NCBI GenBank assembly: GCA_964347615.1
Contig: CAYFZO010000004.1
Span: forward strand, 1 to 64,000
Direction: 5' to 3'
Source of the DNA: CAYFZO01 sp964347615
GTDB lineage: Bacteria > Pseudomonadota > Gammaproteobacteria > Poriferisulfidales > Oxydemutatoraceae
Length of the DNA: 64,000 nucleotides
Positions 44,383 to 52,443 of the stretch are shown piece by piece. The notes below the pieces were generated by a model. The model was not told the origin of the DNA. It did not search any database and saw only the letters and a program-made list of their open reading frames with translations. The position numbers were made by a program, and so were the translations under genes. Position 1 is the stretch's first letter, and each line of letters starts with the position of its first letter.

Positions 44383-46440
44383 GTGGCAACGCCGAGAACG
44401 ATAAGAACTTTTTTGGTCGACGGTGAGCCCGACGGGCTGAGAATCGTCGAGCTGAGCGGATGGATCGGCAAGTTGATCATCATTCCGCGAAACAAGCTCA
44501 AGGAGGTCAAGAATCGCCCGGACTGCAATAAGCCGTCGGTTTATTTTCTGGTCGGTAAGGAAGACGAGGAGACGCCGGCGGCTTATATCGGCGAGACCGA
44601 GGTCCTGTGGAGGAGATTGGACGGGCACGACGGGACAAAAGATTTTTGGGTGACCGCGGTGGCGTTCTTCAGTCACGCCGACACGCTGACGAAAGCGCAC
44701 GTCAAATATCTTGAAAGTCGGTGTATCGAGATAGCTGGGTACGCCGGAAGATTCAAGCTGAAAAACAGCGGAAGCTCGTCTTTGCCGCGCTTGCCTGAAG
44801 CGCTCGCCGCCGAAGTGGAGGCGTTTCTAAGCAACATGAGATTGCTGCTCACCGCCGTCGGTTACCCGATTTTGCAGGAGGTCGTTTCCAAGGGACAGAC
44901 GAGCGCTTCCGACCCGCTGCTGATATGTCGCGGCAAAGTAGCGAAAGCCGAGGGTCGGATGACAAACGACGGGTTCGTCGTCTATAAAGGCTCGACCGCG
45001 TCGGCTCGGTTTGCGCCCTCCGGCCGAGAGAAACTTCAAAGGCGGCTCGATAAACTGATCGGCGGCGGCTACCTGAAAGAAAAAGGCGAGGATCTTTATG
45101 TTTTTGTCAGGGATTGCGTTTTCAATAGCCCGACCGGTGCGGCCGCCGCTGTTTTAGGGCACTTCGCCAGCGGGTGGATAGACTGGAAAACCGAAGACGG
45201 GCGGACCTGCAGAGACGTCTACCGCTCAGCCCCCGACGGTGCCGAAGACGAAAAGAAGCCCAGGAGAGCGCAGCAACCGCAACCAAGCGGCAAAAAAACG
45301 TCCGGGAAGATTCGGGATTTGCACCCGGGCGCTTCCGGTCCGCTGCTGATATGTCGCGGCAAAGGCGCGAAAGCCGAGGGCCGGATGACAAACGACGGGT
45401 TCGTCGTCTATAAAGGCTCGACCGCGACGACCCGGCTTGCACCCTCCAACCGAGAGAAACTTCAAAAACGGCTCGATAAACTGATTGGCGGCGGCGACCT
45501 GAAAAAAAGAAGCGAGGATCTTTATGTTTTTGTCAGGGATTGCGTTTTCGACAGTCCGACCGGCGCGGGCAGCGCTGTTTTAGGGCATCTTTCCGACGGG
45601 TGGAGAGACTGGAAAACCGAAGACGGGCGAACCTGCGGAGACGTCTACCGCTTGCGCCCCGACGGTGCCGAAGACGAAAAGAAACCCAGGAGAGTGCAGC
45701 AACTACGACCAAGAGGCAGAAAAACGTCCGAGAGGGTTCGGGGTTCGCGCCCGGGTGCTTCTGACCCGCTGCTGATATGTCGCGGCAAAGGCGCGAAAGC
45801 AAGGGGGCGTAACGCAGGTGGGAGATTCATCGTCTATAAAGGCTCGACCGCGACGACCCGGCTTGCGCCCGCATACCGAGAGAAACTTCAAAGACGGCTC
45901 GATAAACTGATCGGCGGCGGCGACCTGAAAAAAAGAAGCGAGGATCTTTATGTTTTTGTCAGGGATTGCGTTTTCAACAGTCCGAGCGGCGCGGCCGCCG
46001 CTGTTTTAGGGAACTTCGTCAACGGAAAGAAGCAGTGGAAAACCGAAGACGGGCGGACCTGCGGAGACATCTACCGTTCGAGCAAGAAGATTCGGGATTC
46101 GCGCCCGGGCGCTTCCGGCCCGCTGCTGATATGCCGCGGCAAAGGCGCGGAAGCAAGGGGGCGTAACGCAGGTGGGAGATTCATCGTCTATAAAGGCTCG
46201 ACCGCGACGACCCAGCTTGCACCCGCCACCCAAGAGAAACTTCAAAGACGGCTCGATAAACTGATCGACGGTGGCTACCTGAAAAAAAGAAGCAAGGATC
46301 TTTATGTTTTTGTCAGGGATTGCGTTTTCAACAGCCCGAGCGGCGCGTCCGTCGTTGTTTTAGGGCACCCATCCAGCGGAAAGAAGCAGTGGAAAACCGA
46401 AGACGGCGTGCCGTATGAGACAATCTACAGGCAGGATTGA
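44383..46440 (+). CDS. GIY-YIG nuclease-domain protein with four tandem DUF4357-type modules
   Basis: 685 residues from GTG 44383. Residues of about 50-150 form a GIY-YIG domain: SVYFLVGKEDEETP, AAYIGETEVLWRRLDGH and AHVKYLESRCIEIA hold the Tyr, Arg and Glu residues of the fold. Modules of 142, 142, 118 and 109 residues start near residues 175, 317, 459 and 577. Each contains LLICRGKGAKA, VVYKGSTATTRLAP, LQRRLDKLIGGG, LYVFVRDCVFNSPSGA and a final KTEDGRT; the usual family plan has one module. Linkers are basic and disordered (KKPRRAQQPQPSGKK). It starts 28 bp after tRNA-Thr. The function is unknown; a nucleic-acid-acting or defence role is inference only. Confidence 0.82.
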   Translation: MATPRTIRTFLVDGEPDGLRIVELSGWIGKLIIIPRNKLKEVKNRPDCNKPSVYFLVGKEDEETPAAYIGETEVLWRRLDGHDGTKDFWVTAVAFFSHADTLTKAHVKYLESRCIEIAGYAGRFKLKNSGSSSLPRLPEALAAEVEAFLSNMRLLLTAVGYPILQEVVSKGQTSASDPLLICRGKVAKAEGRMTNDGFVVYKGSTASARFAPSGREKLQRRLDKLIGGGYLKEKGEDLYVFVRDCVFNSPTGAAAAVLGHFASGWIDWKTEDGRTCRDVYRSAPDGAEDEKKPRRAQQPQPSGKKTSGKIRDLHPGASGPLLICRGKGAKAEGRMTNDGFVVYKGSTATTRLAPSNREKLQKRLDKLIGGGDLKKRSEDLYVFVRDCVFDSPTGAGSAVLGHLSDGWRDWKTEDGRTCGDVYRLRPDGAEDEKKPRRVQQLRPRGRKTSERVRGSRPGASDPLLICRGKGAKARGRNAGGRFIVYKGSTATTRLAPAYREKLQRRLDKLIGGGDLKKRSEDLYVFVRDCVFNSPSGAAAAVLGNFVNGKKQWKTEDGRTCGDIYRSSKKIRDSRPGASGPLLICRGKGAEARGRNAGGRFIVYKGSTATTQLAPATQEKLQRRLDKLIDGGYLKKRSKDLYVFVRDCVFNSPSGASVVVLGHPSSGKKQWKTEDGVPYETIYRQD
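44905..46440 (+). repeat. Tandem in-frame repeats (426, 426, 354 and 330 bp) encoding DUF4357-type modules
   Basis: Repeat starts at the sequence GCTTCC (third copy GCTTCT) before CCGCTGCTGATATGTCG are at 44905, 45331, 45757 and 46111, giving periods of 426, 426 and 354 bp. The shorter third unit lacks 72 bp (24 residues) of linker. Nucleotide similarity is high across units, so copy number could change by recombination, and short-read assembly could miscount it. Confidence 0.88.
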
Positions 46441-46456
46441 AACACCCTGCTGCCGA

Positions 46457-46481
46457 GCCGCTTGATCGACGATCAAGCGGC
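46457..46481. promoter_or_regulatory. Perfect 12-bp inverted repeat with 1-bp centre
   Basis: GCCGCTTGATCG, then A, then its exact reverse complement. It lies 16 bp after the GIY-YIG stop and 18 bp before gtrA. It could end the upstream transcript, although no T-run follows, or be a protein-binding site. Confidence 0.45.
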
Positions 46482-46499
46482 CGATCGTCAAGATTCCCG

Positions 46500-46973
46500 A
46501 TGACAGTTGAGACGGAAAACGTTACCAACCTAAGCGCCGCTGCGTCGCCGCGTTCGCGCCGATGGTTTACCCATCTCGCTCAATACACCGTGGTCGGTGC
46601 GGTGGCCGCCGCTTGCGATATCGCGGTCTTCACCGTTCTGGAGAGAAGCTTCGAGATCAATTACCTGATTGCCGCCTCGGCGTCCTTTATCGTCGGAACC
46701 GCGGTCAACTTCTCGATATGTTCCAGATTCGTGTTTCGCCTGCACGGGCATTCGTGGGCTGTCGCGTTGTGGCGGAAGCTGCTCTCGGGTCTCGCCGCGC
46801 TTGGGCTGAATCTCCTGGTGATGTACCTGTTGGTGGATGGGCTGGGTCTGGGTGCGATGCGTCACGAGTTTTTCCTGTTTGACGGGCTTGTCGTCTCCAG
46901 GGTCGTCGCCATCGCCGCGGGATTTTTCCTGAACTTCATTTTGACCAAATACTACGCTTTCAGGGATTATTGA
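46500..46973 (+). CDS. GtrA-family membrane protein
   Basis: 157 residues with four transmembrane segments: LAQYTVVGAVAAACDIAVFT, INYLIAASASFIVGTAVNFS, a third near KLLSGLAALGLNLLVMYLLV, and VVSRVVAIAAGFFLNFILTK. The GtrA signature (Q/Y..VG....D...F.......A...........N.....R.VF) is visible. GtrA proteins are thought to flip polyprenyl-linked sugars. It is followed by an FAD enzyme and a glycosyltransferase-like remnant, a common set for surface-glycan modification. Confidence 0.85.
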   Translation: MTVETENVTNLSAAASPRSRRWFTHLAQYTVVGAVAAACDIAVFTVLERSFEINYLIAASASFIVGTAVNFSICSRFVFRLHGHSWAVALWRKLLSGLAALGLNLLVMYLLVDGLGLGAMRHEFFLFDGLVVSRVVAIAAGFFLNFILTKYYAFRDY

Positions 46974-47049
46974 TTTGAAGGGCAAGGCTTTTCCAGCTGC
47001 CGGGAAAACCGGGTTTTTCGACGAGTCGAGAATTGCTTCATAAGAGCGG

Positions 47050-48555
47050 TTGGCGTTGTCTTCGGATAAGAAAGTCGTTTGCATAGGCGGAGGCCCGGCC
47101 GGGCTCACCGCGGCTTACCTTCTCTCAAAGAAAGGTGTTCCTGTCACCGTGGTTGAAGCCGACCCGAGCTATCTGGGGGGAATATCAAAGACCGTTTCCT
47201 ACAAGGGTTTCTGTTGCGATATAGGCGGGCACAGGTTTTTCACGAAGTCCGCCGAGGTTGAGGAATTGTGGAACGAGATTCTTGACCAAGGCTTTATCAA
47301 GAGACCCAGGAAGTCGCGCATTTACTATAAGCGGAAATTTTTCGACTATCCGTTGAAGCCGGCAAACGCGCTTTTCAACCTTGGCATCCTTGAGTCCGCG
47401 CTCTGCGTTCTTTCCTACATGAAAGCGCGTCTGTTGCCGCTAAGGAATCCGACGAATTTCGAGCAGTGGGTCAGCAACAGGTTCGGAAACCGGCTCTTTT
47501 CAATCTTTTTCAAGTCATACACGGAAAAAGTGTGGGGAATGAAATGCTCGGAGATATCCGCCGATTGGGCGGCGCAACGGATCAAGGGGCTTTCCCTGTG
47601 GTCGGCGGTGAAGAACGCGCTTTTCGGAGGAAAAGGCGCCGGCGGCGGCGAGGTGATAAAGACTTTGGTTGATTCGTTCCATTATCCGCGCAAGGGGCCG
47701 GGGATGATGTGGGAAAGCGCGGGGCGCAAGATTCAGCGGCAAGGCGGCGAGATCGAAATGGGGCGGAGGGTCGTTCGGCTCCGTCGCCTGGAACGCGGCT
47801 GGGAGGTTTTTTCGCGGTCGCCGGACGGGGACGAGCGACGTCACGAGGCGGATTTTGTCGTATCGTCCGCTCCCATCAGGGAGGTTTTCGAGAACATTGA
47901 ACCCGCCCCGTCCGAAGCCGCCGCCCGCGCCGCGAGCAATCTGAATTACCGGGATTTCCTGATCGTGGGCTTGATTGTGGAAGACCGGGAGATTTTTGAC
48001 GACAACTGGATCTACATACACGACCCCGCCGTGAAAGTGGGCAGGATACAGAACTTCAAGTCGTGGTCTCCGGACATGGTGCCCGAAGCCGACAGGAACT
48101 GCTACGGAATGGAATATTTCTGTTTTGAAGGGGACGGCATCTGGTCGGCCGCCGACGAGGAGTTGATCAAGCTTGCGAGCGGCGAGTTGCTTGAACTCGG
48201 TCTTGCCCGCCCGGGGGACGTAACCGACGGTTTTGTCGTGCGGCAGAAAAAGGCGTACCCGGTCTATGACGACGGATACGCGGAAAACGTCGAGACCATC
48301 CGTCGTGAACTCGCCGGGAAGTACCCGGGGCTGTGCCTTGTCGGAAGAAACGGGATGCACAAATACAACAACCAGGACCACGCGATGATGACCGCGATGC
48401 TCACGGTCGAGAACGTCATTGCCGGGAAGGAAATCTACGACGTCTGGAAAGTCAATCAGGACGCCGAATACATCGAGGAACGGAAAGGTTCCGATCGGGG
48501 CGGCAGGATGACGCCGAGGAATTCCCGGGGTTTTGAATCGGAGCGTACGAGATGA
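47050..48555 (+). CDS. FAD-dependent oxidoreductase, UDP-galactopyranose-mutase / amine-oxidase-like
   Basis: About 501 residues. N-terminal dinucleotide fold VVCIGGGPAGLTAAYLLSKK, then GGISKTVSYKGFCCDIGGHR with FFTKS as in UGM-like and protoporphyrinogen-oxidase-like flavoproteins, and a C-terminal FAD contact (MHKYNNQDHAMMTAMLT). It usually neighbours GtrA and glycosyltransferases. The start is probably TTG 47050; no ATG precedes the Rossmann motif. Codon choice (more AGG, ATA, AAA) differs from the core genes around it, consistent with acquisition. Confidence 0.8.
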   Translation: MALSSDKKVVCIGGGPAGLTAAYLLSKKGVPVTVVEADPSYLGGISKTVSYKGFCCDIGGHRFFTKSAEVEELWNEILDQGFIKRPRKSRIYYKRKFFDYPLKPANALFNLGILESALCVLSYMKARLLPLRNPTNFEQWVSNRFGNRLFSIFFKSYTEKVWGMKCSEISADWAAQRIKGLSLWSAVKNALFGGKGAGGGEVIKTLVDSFHYPRKGPGMMWESAGRKIQRQGGEIEMGRRVVRLRRLERGWEVFSRSPDGDERRHEADFVVSSAPIREVFENIEPAPSEAAARAASNLNYRDFLIVGLIVEDREIFDDNWIYIHDPAVKVGRIQNFKSWSPDMVPEADRNCYGMEYFCFEGDGIWSAADEELIKLASGELLELGLARPGDVTDGFVVRQKKAYPVYDDGYAENVETIRRELAGKYPGLCLVGRNGMHKYNNQDHAMMTAMLTVENVIAGKEIYDVWKVNQDAEYIEERKGSDRGGRMTPRNSRGFESERTR

Positions 48556-48855
48556 GAACGTCCGGTTTCCAATCCAAGCGACGCGTATTGGGGGGATGTA
48601 AGAGGCAATCTCTTCAGGAAAGACGCAAGCTTCTTTTGGTTTTGCTATTTGCCGGGGAAGTGTGTTGAGACGTATCAGAGCTTTCGCGACTACGATCATG
48701 ATCCCGTTCGGATAATCATGGAAGCTCGCCCCAAGGTGATTCACAGGCGCAGCCATGAATTTTACGACGCCATCGTGGAGCACCCTTACGTTGTCCGCAA
48801 CTACGAGCAGTCTTCCGAGTATCCGTCAATCTACCTGAGGAAAGACGGTTCCTGA
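48556..48855 (+). pseudogene. C-terminal remnant of a membrane glycosyltransferase-like gene
   Basis: The frame downstream of the FAD gene is open without a start codon and reads about 95 residues, including KDASFFWFCYLPGKCVETYQ and EARPKVIHRRSHEFYDAIVE, then HPYVVRNYEQ up to TGA 48853-48855. The pattern of a last hydrophobic patch plus a soluble 'RPKVIHR..HEFY..I..HPYVVRNYE' tail resembles C-terminal ends of PMT/ArnT-like glycosyltransferases found with GtrA. The catalytic and membrane parts are missing, so it is probably a deletion remnant. Confidence 0.55.
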
Positions 48856-48864
48856 ATGAGTTGT

Positions 48865-48882
48865 TTTTTCCTCCGGGTAGAG
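48865..48882. repeat. Left copy of a short direct repeat flanking the amidohydrolase gene
   Basis: TTTTTCCTCCGGGTAGAG; the partner TTTTCCTCCGGGGTAGAG is at 50083-50100, about 1.2 kb away in the same orientation and differing by a one-base shift in the T and G runs. The pair brackets the histone-deacetylase-like gene. Confidence 0.45.
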
Positions 48883-48934
48883 CGGAGAATCGAAGAAAAC
48901 AAGGCGTCCGAGACGACCTGCGGCCGGCATCGGG

Positions 48935-49996
48935 TCAGCCCCCCGCCGAACCGTCCTCCAGCAGGGCCTTAACGTGCGCCGCCGCGGCACTCGCAAGCCC
49001 CGACAGCCGGTAGCCGCCTTCGAGCACCGACACCAAGCGTTTTTCACAATGCCGCGCGGCAAGCCCGGTCATCATCTTGGTCAATTCGGCAAAGCCGTCG
49101 TCGCTCACTTCGAAGCAGCCGAGAGTATCGTCCTTGCGGCTGTCGAACCCCGCCGAGATCAGCACCAAGTCGGGTTTGAACGCTTCGGCGGCCGGCAACA
49201 ACCGGTCGGTGAACGCCGACAAGAGGTCCCGGTCGGTCGCGCCGCAGTCGAGGTGCACGTTGACGTTGTATCCTTTCCCTTCGCCTTTCCCGGTTCTGCG
49301 CGGGTCGCCGACGCCGGGATACGCGTACTGGTCGTGGGTCGAGAAGAACAGCACTGACGGATCGTCGTAGAAAGCGGCTTCGGTGCCGTTGCCGTGGTGG
49401 TAGTCCCAATCTGCAATCAGGATTTTTTCCAAGCCGTGGACCCGCTGGGCGTAGCGCGCTGCGACCGCGACCGTGTTATAGAAGCAAAACCCTTCCTCGC
49501 GTCCGGTGTTCAGGGCGTGGTGTCCCGGCGGACGGGTTGCGCAGAACGCGTTGTCGAGCCTGCCTTCGCAAACCGCGGCGGTCGCCGCGACTCCCGCGGA
49601 GGCCGCCGCGCTCGCCGCCTTGTGTGCTTCGGGATAGCGCCTTTTTATCGCCGCGACGTGTCCGGCGGTGTGGATGCGCAGGAGGTGCGGTTCGACGTCG
49701 TCGAACAGTTCGATCTTCTCGGTTCTCTCCAGCAAACCGTCCCGTTTCAGCCGTTCGACGACCGCGACAAGCCGATGCGGCGACTCGGGGTGCCCTTGCG
49801 CGATCCAATGTTCCAGAAAAGCCGGATCGTGTGCAATTCCTGTTCTGCGGGCGGTTCTGCGGGTTTTGGTCCGAGAGACGGGGCGCGCGTCACGGCCGGG
49901 TGGGCTTTCGCCGGCCAATCCGGCGGTGGAAACTGCGTTGCTCAGGATAAAGCCGGCGCTTGTTTCCAAGAAATCTCTTCGGTTCATGGGTTCCAT
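48935..49996 (-). CDS. Histone-deacetylase-fold amidohydrolase with a twin-arginine signal
   Basis: 353 residues. The N-terminus MEPMNRRDFLETSAGFILSN has an RRDFL twin-arginine motif followed by a hydrophobic stretch, so the protein is predicted to be exported folded by Tat. The catalytic domain has RPPGHHALNTGREEGFCFYN (active-site His pair), DWDYHHGNGTEAAFY and LISAGFDSRKDD (zinc ligands). Relatives deacetylate acetylpolyamines or other N-acetyl amines; the substrate is unknown. A GGAGG site 6 bases before ATG 49996 fixes the start. It stands alone in orientation within the accessory region. Confidence 0.85.
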   Translation of the reverse strand: MEPMNRRDFLETSAGFILSNAVSTAGLAGESPPGRDARPVSRTKTRRTARRTGIAHDPAFLEHWIAQGHPESPHRLVAVVERLKRDGLLERTEKIELFDDVEPHLLRIHTAGHVAAIKRRYPEAHKAASAAASAGVAATAAVCEGRLDNAFCATRPPGHHALNTGREEGFCFYNTVAVAARYAQRVHGLEKILIADWDYHHGNGTEAAFYDDPSVLFFSTHDQYAYPGVGDPRRTGKGEGKGYNVNVHLDCGATDRDLLSAFTDRLLPAAEAFKPDLVLISAGFDSRKDDTLGCFEVSDDGFAELTKMMTGLAARHCEKRLVSVLEGGYRLSGLASAAAAHVKALLEDGSAGG

Positions 49997-50082
49997 TGTC
50001 GGCCTCCGTCGGCCGTTTTTCAAGACGATTTCTTTTGAATTTACGTGAGAAGACGGGCACTGAATTGAATGGATTTTCTCCG

Positions 50083-50100
50083 TTTTCCTCCGGGGTAGAG
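50083..50100. repeat. Right copy of the short direct repeat flanking the amidohydrolase gene
   Basis: TTTTCCTCCGGGGTAGAG, direct repeat of 48865-48882 apart from a one-base shift in the T and G runs. Together they enclose about 1.2 kb containing a single complete gene. Confidence 0.45.
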
Positions 50101-50437
50101 AGAACGTTCAAGAAAGGTAGGGCATACGAGGTGATCTAAGATCGGGGGAGAGGTCAATCCTCTGCGGCTTTCCCGACGGGGCCTTGACGTGTGCCGGTAT
50201 CGTCGCCCACCGATAAACCGAGGACGAGGCTTCGGGGACGAAGCGGTCGACCGCGGGGGAAATGCCGCCGGGCAGCGGGCGAAGCGTCCGTCGGATACCG
50301 GGCTTGTCGGCGCCGCCGGGCTGTTGCTGCCTTTTCCGACGATCCAAGCCCGCCCGACGGGCCGATTCGTTGCCGCTGGTTTTCTCCACGATTTCAAATC
50401 GTTAACCCGTTCGGTCGGGCAAAGGTCCGTCGGGGGG

Positions 50438-50443
50438 TATAAT
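50438..50443 (+). promoter_or_regulatory. Probable -10 box (TATAAT) of the OFA transporter gene
   Basis: TATAAT preceded by a G-run, 121 bp before the ATG. No convincing -35 box was found. The leader would be about 110 nt and contain the 20-codon frame at 50477. Confidence 0.45.
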
Positions 50444-50563
50444 CGCCGCCACCCGGATTTCGTTTTTCTTATTTTGATGTCTTCGACTTTCACAGTGAAT
50501 TGCGTACGGCAGGCGGACGCCGTGCGCCGCGTCGCTTAACCGGGATTCATCAAGCACGACGCT

Positions 50564-52252
50564 ATGGCCAGCTTACTGTCAAAAGAACGCATCATTGCCG
50601 AGCCGGGCTTCAATCGCTGGCGGGTTCCGCCGGCCTCGATAGCGATTCATCTGTGCATCGGTTCGGTCTATGCGTGGAGCATTTACAACCCGGCGTTGAT
50701 CAAGGTGCTCGGGGTCGCCACGAGCGCGGCGGACGACTGGAGCTTGCGTGGGGTGGTGTGGATCTTCACCGTGTCAATCGTGAGTTTGGGGCTTGCCGCG
50801 GCGTTCGCGGGCAGGTGGCTCGAGACGGTCGGGCCGAGAATGGTCGGTGTGACTTCGGCGTGCTTGTGGGGCGGTGGCTACATTGTCGGCGGCTTGGGCA
50901 TCGCCCTGCATCAATTGTGGCTGGTCTACCTGGGCTACGGCGTCATCGGCGGTTTCGGCCTCGGCCTCGGCTACGTCTCGCCGGTCGGCACCCTGATTCG
51001 CTGGTTTCCCGACCGGCGCGGCATGGCGACGGGCATGGCGATCATGGGGTTCGGCGGCGGCGCGATGATCGGTGCGCCGCTCAAGGAGTTCTTCATCAAG
51101 CTGTTTTATCAGGCGCCGCAGTATCTGGGGTCGGTTGACGCGGTGGATTTGATTACCCGTTCCGGTCGGCGTTTCGCCGAGGCGGGCGGCGAACTCAAGG
51201 AAGTCGTCGTCGTCAGCGCCAACGAAGTCGCGCAGATGATCGTCCCGGGACCCGAGGGGGTGTACGTGGTCGGCACCGGCTCGGTCGGCGTCGCTCAAGC
51301 TTTCTTCTCACTGGGGTTGATTTACTTTGTCATTATGATGATCGCCGCGTTCGCCTACCGCATCCCGGCGAAAGGCTGGAAACCCGAGGGCTGGGAGCCG
51401 CCGAGCAAGGAAGAGGGGGCAAGGCGTATGATCAGCCACCGCGACGTGGACATCGACCAAGCGTTGAAGACGCCTCAGTTCTATCAGCTGTGGATCGTGC
51501 TGTGCTTCAACGTGACCGCCGGTATCGGCGTTATCGGCGTCGCCAAGACGATGATGAGCGAAATCTTCGGCACCACGTTGCCGAACGTCGTGGACGGCGC
51601 GTTTGCCGCGACCTACGTCCTGATGATCAGCGTGTTCAACATGGTCGGGCGCCTGATTTGGGCCAGCACCTCGGACAAGATAGGGCGACGCAACACGTAC
51701 TGGCTGTTCTTTGCGGGCGGCATCGTGCTGTATCTGTCGATTCCGCTGACCGCCTATCAGGTGACCCTGCACCCGACGGTTTTCTGGCTGGTGGTGTTTT
51801 ACGCGGCGACGATGATCATATTCACTTTCTACGGCGGCGGCTTTGCAACGATTCCGGCGTATCTCGCGGATATTTTCGGCACCCGTTACGTCGGCGGCAT
51901 CCACGGGCGTCTGCTGACCGCTTGGAGCGTCGCCGGGGTGCTCGGCCCGCTTGCGATCACTTCCTTGAGAAAGCACACGATGCTGTCCGAGATTCACAAG
52001 ATTGTCGAGAAGATATCCCCGGAGAAGTTTCTTGAGACCTTCGGCGCCGGCGTGGAGAAGCTCGAGATCCTGGTGGAAAGCAAGACCGTGACGATTGCGA
52101 AGTTGATGGAGATCGCCCCGCCGGGCACGGTGAACCCGACGCCGTCCTTGTACAACACCACGATGTATCTGATGGCGGCGTTGCTGTTCATCGCTCTGAT
52201 CAGCAACGCGCTGATGAGACCGGTGCACGAGAAGCACCATCTTGATGATTGA
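50564..52252 (+). CDS. OFA (oxalate/formate antiporter) family MFS transporter
   Basis: 562 residues with about 12 transmembrane segments. Family pattern: IHLCIGSVYAWSIYNPALIK, GYVSPVGTLIRWFPDRRGMA and TGMAIMGFGGGAMIGAPL. It is longer than OxlT (about 420) because of a soluble insert near residues 190-245 and another near 470-535, as in the long OFA subgroup. The substrate is probably a small carboxylate such as formate, oxalate or lactate. Its position directly upstream of xoxF in the same orientation hints at export or uptake of a C1/C2 acid, but an intervening promoter region separates them. Confidence 0.85.
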   Translation: MASLLSKERIIAEPGFNRWRVPPASIAIHLCIGSVYAWSIYNPALIKVLGVATSAADDWSLRGVVWIFTVSIVSLGLAAAFAGRWLETVGPRMVGVTSACLWGGGYIVGGLGIALHQLWLVYLGYGVIGGFGLGLGYVSPVGTLIRWFPDRRGMATGMAIMGFGGGAMIGAPLKEFFIKLFYQAPQYLGSVDAVDLITRSGRRFAEAGGELKEVVVVSANEVAQMIVPGPEGVYVVGTGSVGVAQAFFSLGLIYFVIMMIAAFAYRIPAKGWKPEGWEPPSKEEGARRMISHRDVDIDQALKTPQFYQLWIVLCFNVTAGIGVIGVAKTMMSEIFGTTLPNVVDGAFAATYVLMISVFNMVGRLIWASTSDKIGRRNTYWLFFAGGIVLYLSIPLTAYQVTLHPTVFWLVVFYAATMIIFTFYGGGFATIPAYLADIFGTRYVGGIHGRLLTAWSVAGVLGPLAITSLRKHTMLSEIHKIVEKISPEKFLETFGAGVEKLEILVESKTVTIAKLMEIAPPGTVNPTPSLYNTTMYLMAALLFIALISNALMRPVHEKHHLDD

Positions 52253-52281
52253 CCCGGGCGACGATTGACCCGGGGTCGCGT

Positions 52282-52299
52282 CGGGCGTCTTTTCGCCCG
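52282..52299 (+). terminator. GC hairpin after the OFA transporter gene
   Basis: CGGGCG, loop TCTTTT, CGCCCG, 30 bp after the transporter stop. There is no T-run downstream, so termination strength is uncertain. Confidence 0.35.
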
Positions 52300-52385
52300 G
52301 TGTCGAAGCCGGTTTCACAGAGTGGATCAAGTAAGCTGTTGAATTGGCGGGCTAATCCAGAAGAGCGGCAAGCCTATATCAAAAG

Positions 52386-52406
52386 GCATAGTAGTTATGC
52401 TATTCT
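52386..52406 (+). promoter_or_regulatory. Inverted repeat plus extended -10 element upstream of xoxF
   Basis: GCATA-GTAGT-TATGC (52386-52400) runs into TGCTATTCT, an extended -10 (TATTCT 52401-52406). A start near 52413 would leave a 31-nt leader with a GGAGGGAG ribosome-binding site before ATG 52444. An inverted repeat overlapping the core promoter is a plausible regulator site for a strongly controlled methanol dehydrogenase gene. Confidence 0.45.
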
Positions 52407-52443
52407 CTGCTCACCTATATAAACTTCATGGAGGGAGTTAATC

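Larger units (their letters stand above)
50024..50563. other. Gene-poor interval before the OFA transporter, with a promoter
   Basis: 540 bp. The right copy of the short direct repeat is at 50083-50100. No frame has a recognisable product. A TATAAT at 50438-50443 (GGGGGGTATAATCGCC) is a probable -10 box for the transporter. A 20-codon frame (50477-50539, MSSTFTVNCVRQADAVRRVA) lies between promoter and transporter and could be a leader peptide or chance. Confidence 0.5.

Noticed and set aside
44905..46440. Possible CRISPR or intergenic repeat array
   Set aside because: The periodicity is a multiple of three and lies wholly within one reading frame encoding a repeated protein module.
48649..48855. 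Independent small gene starting at TTG 48649
   Set aside because: The same frame is coding-like further upstream without any start, so it is better read as the end of a truncated gene.
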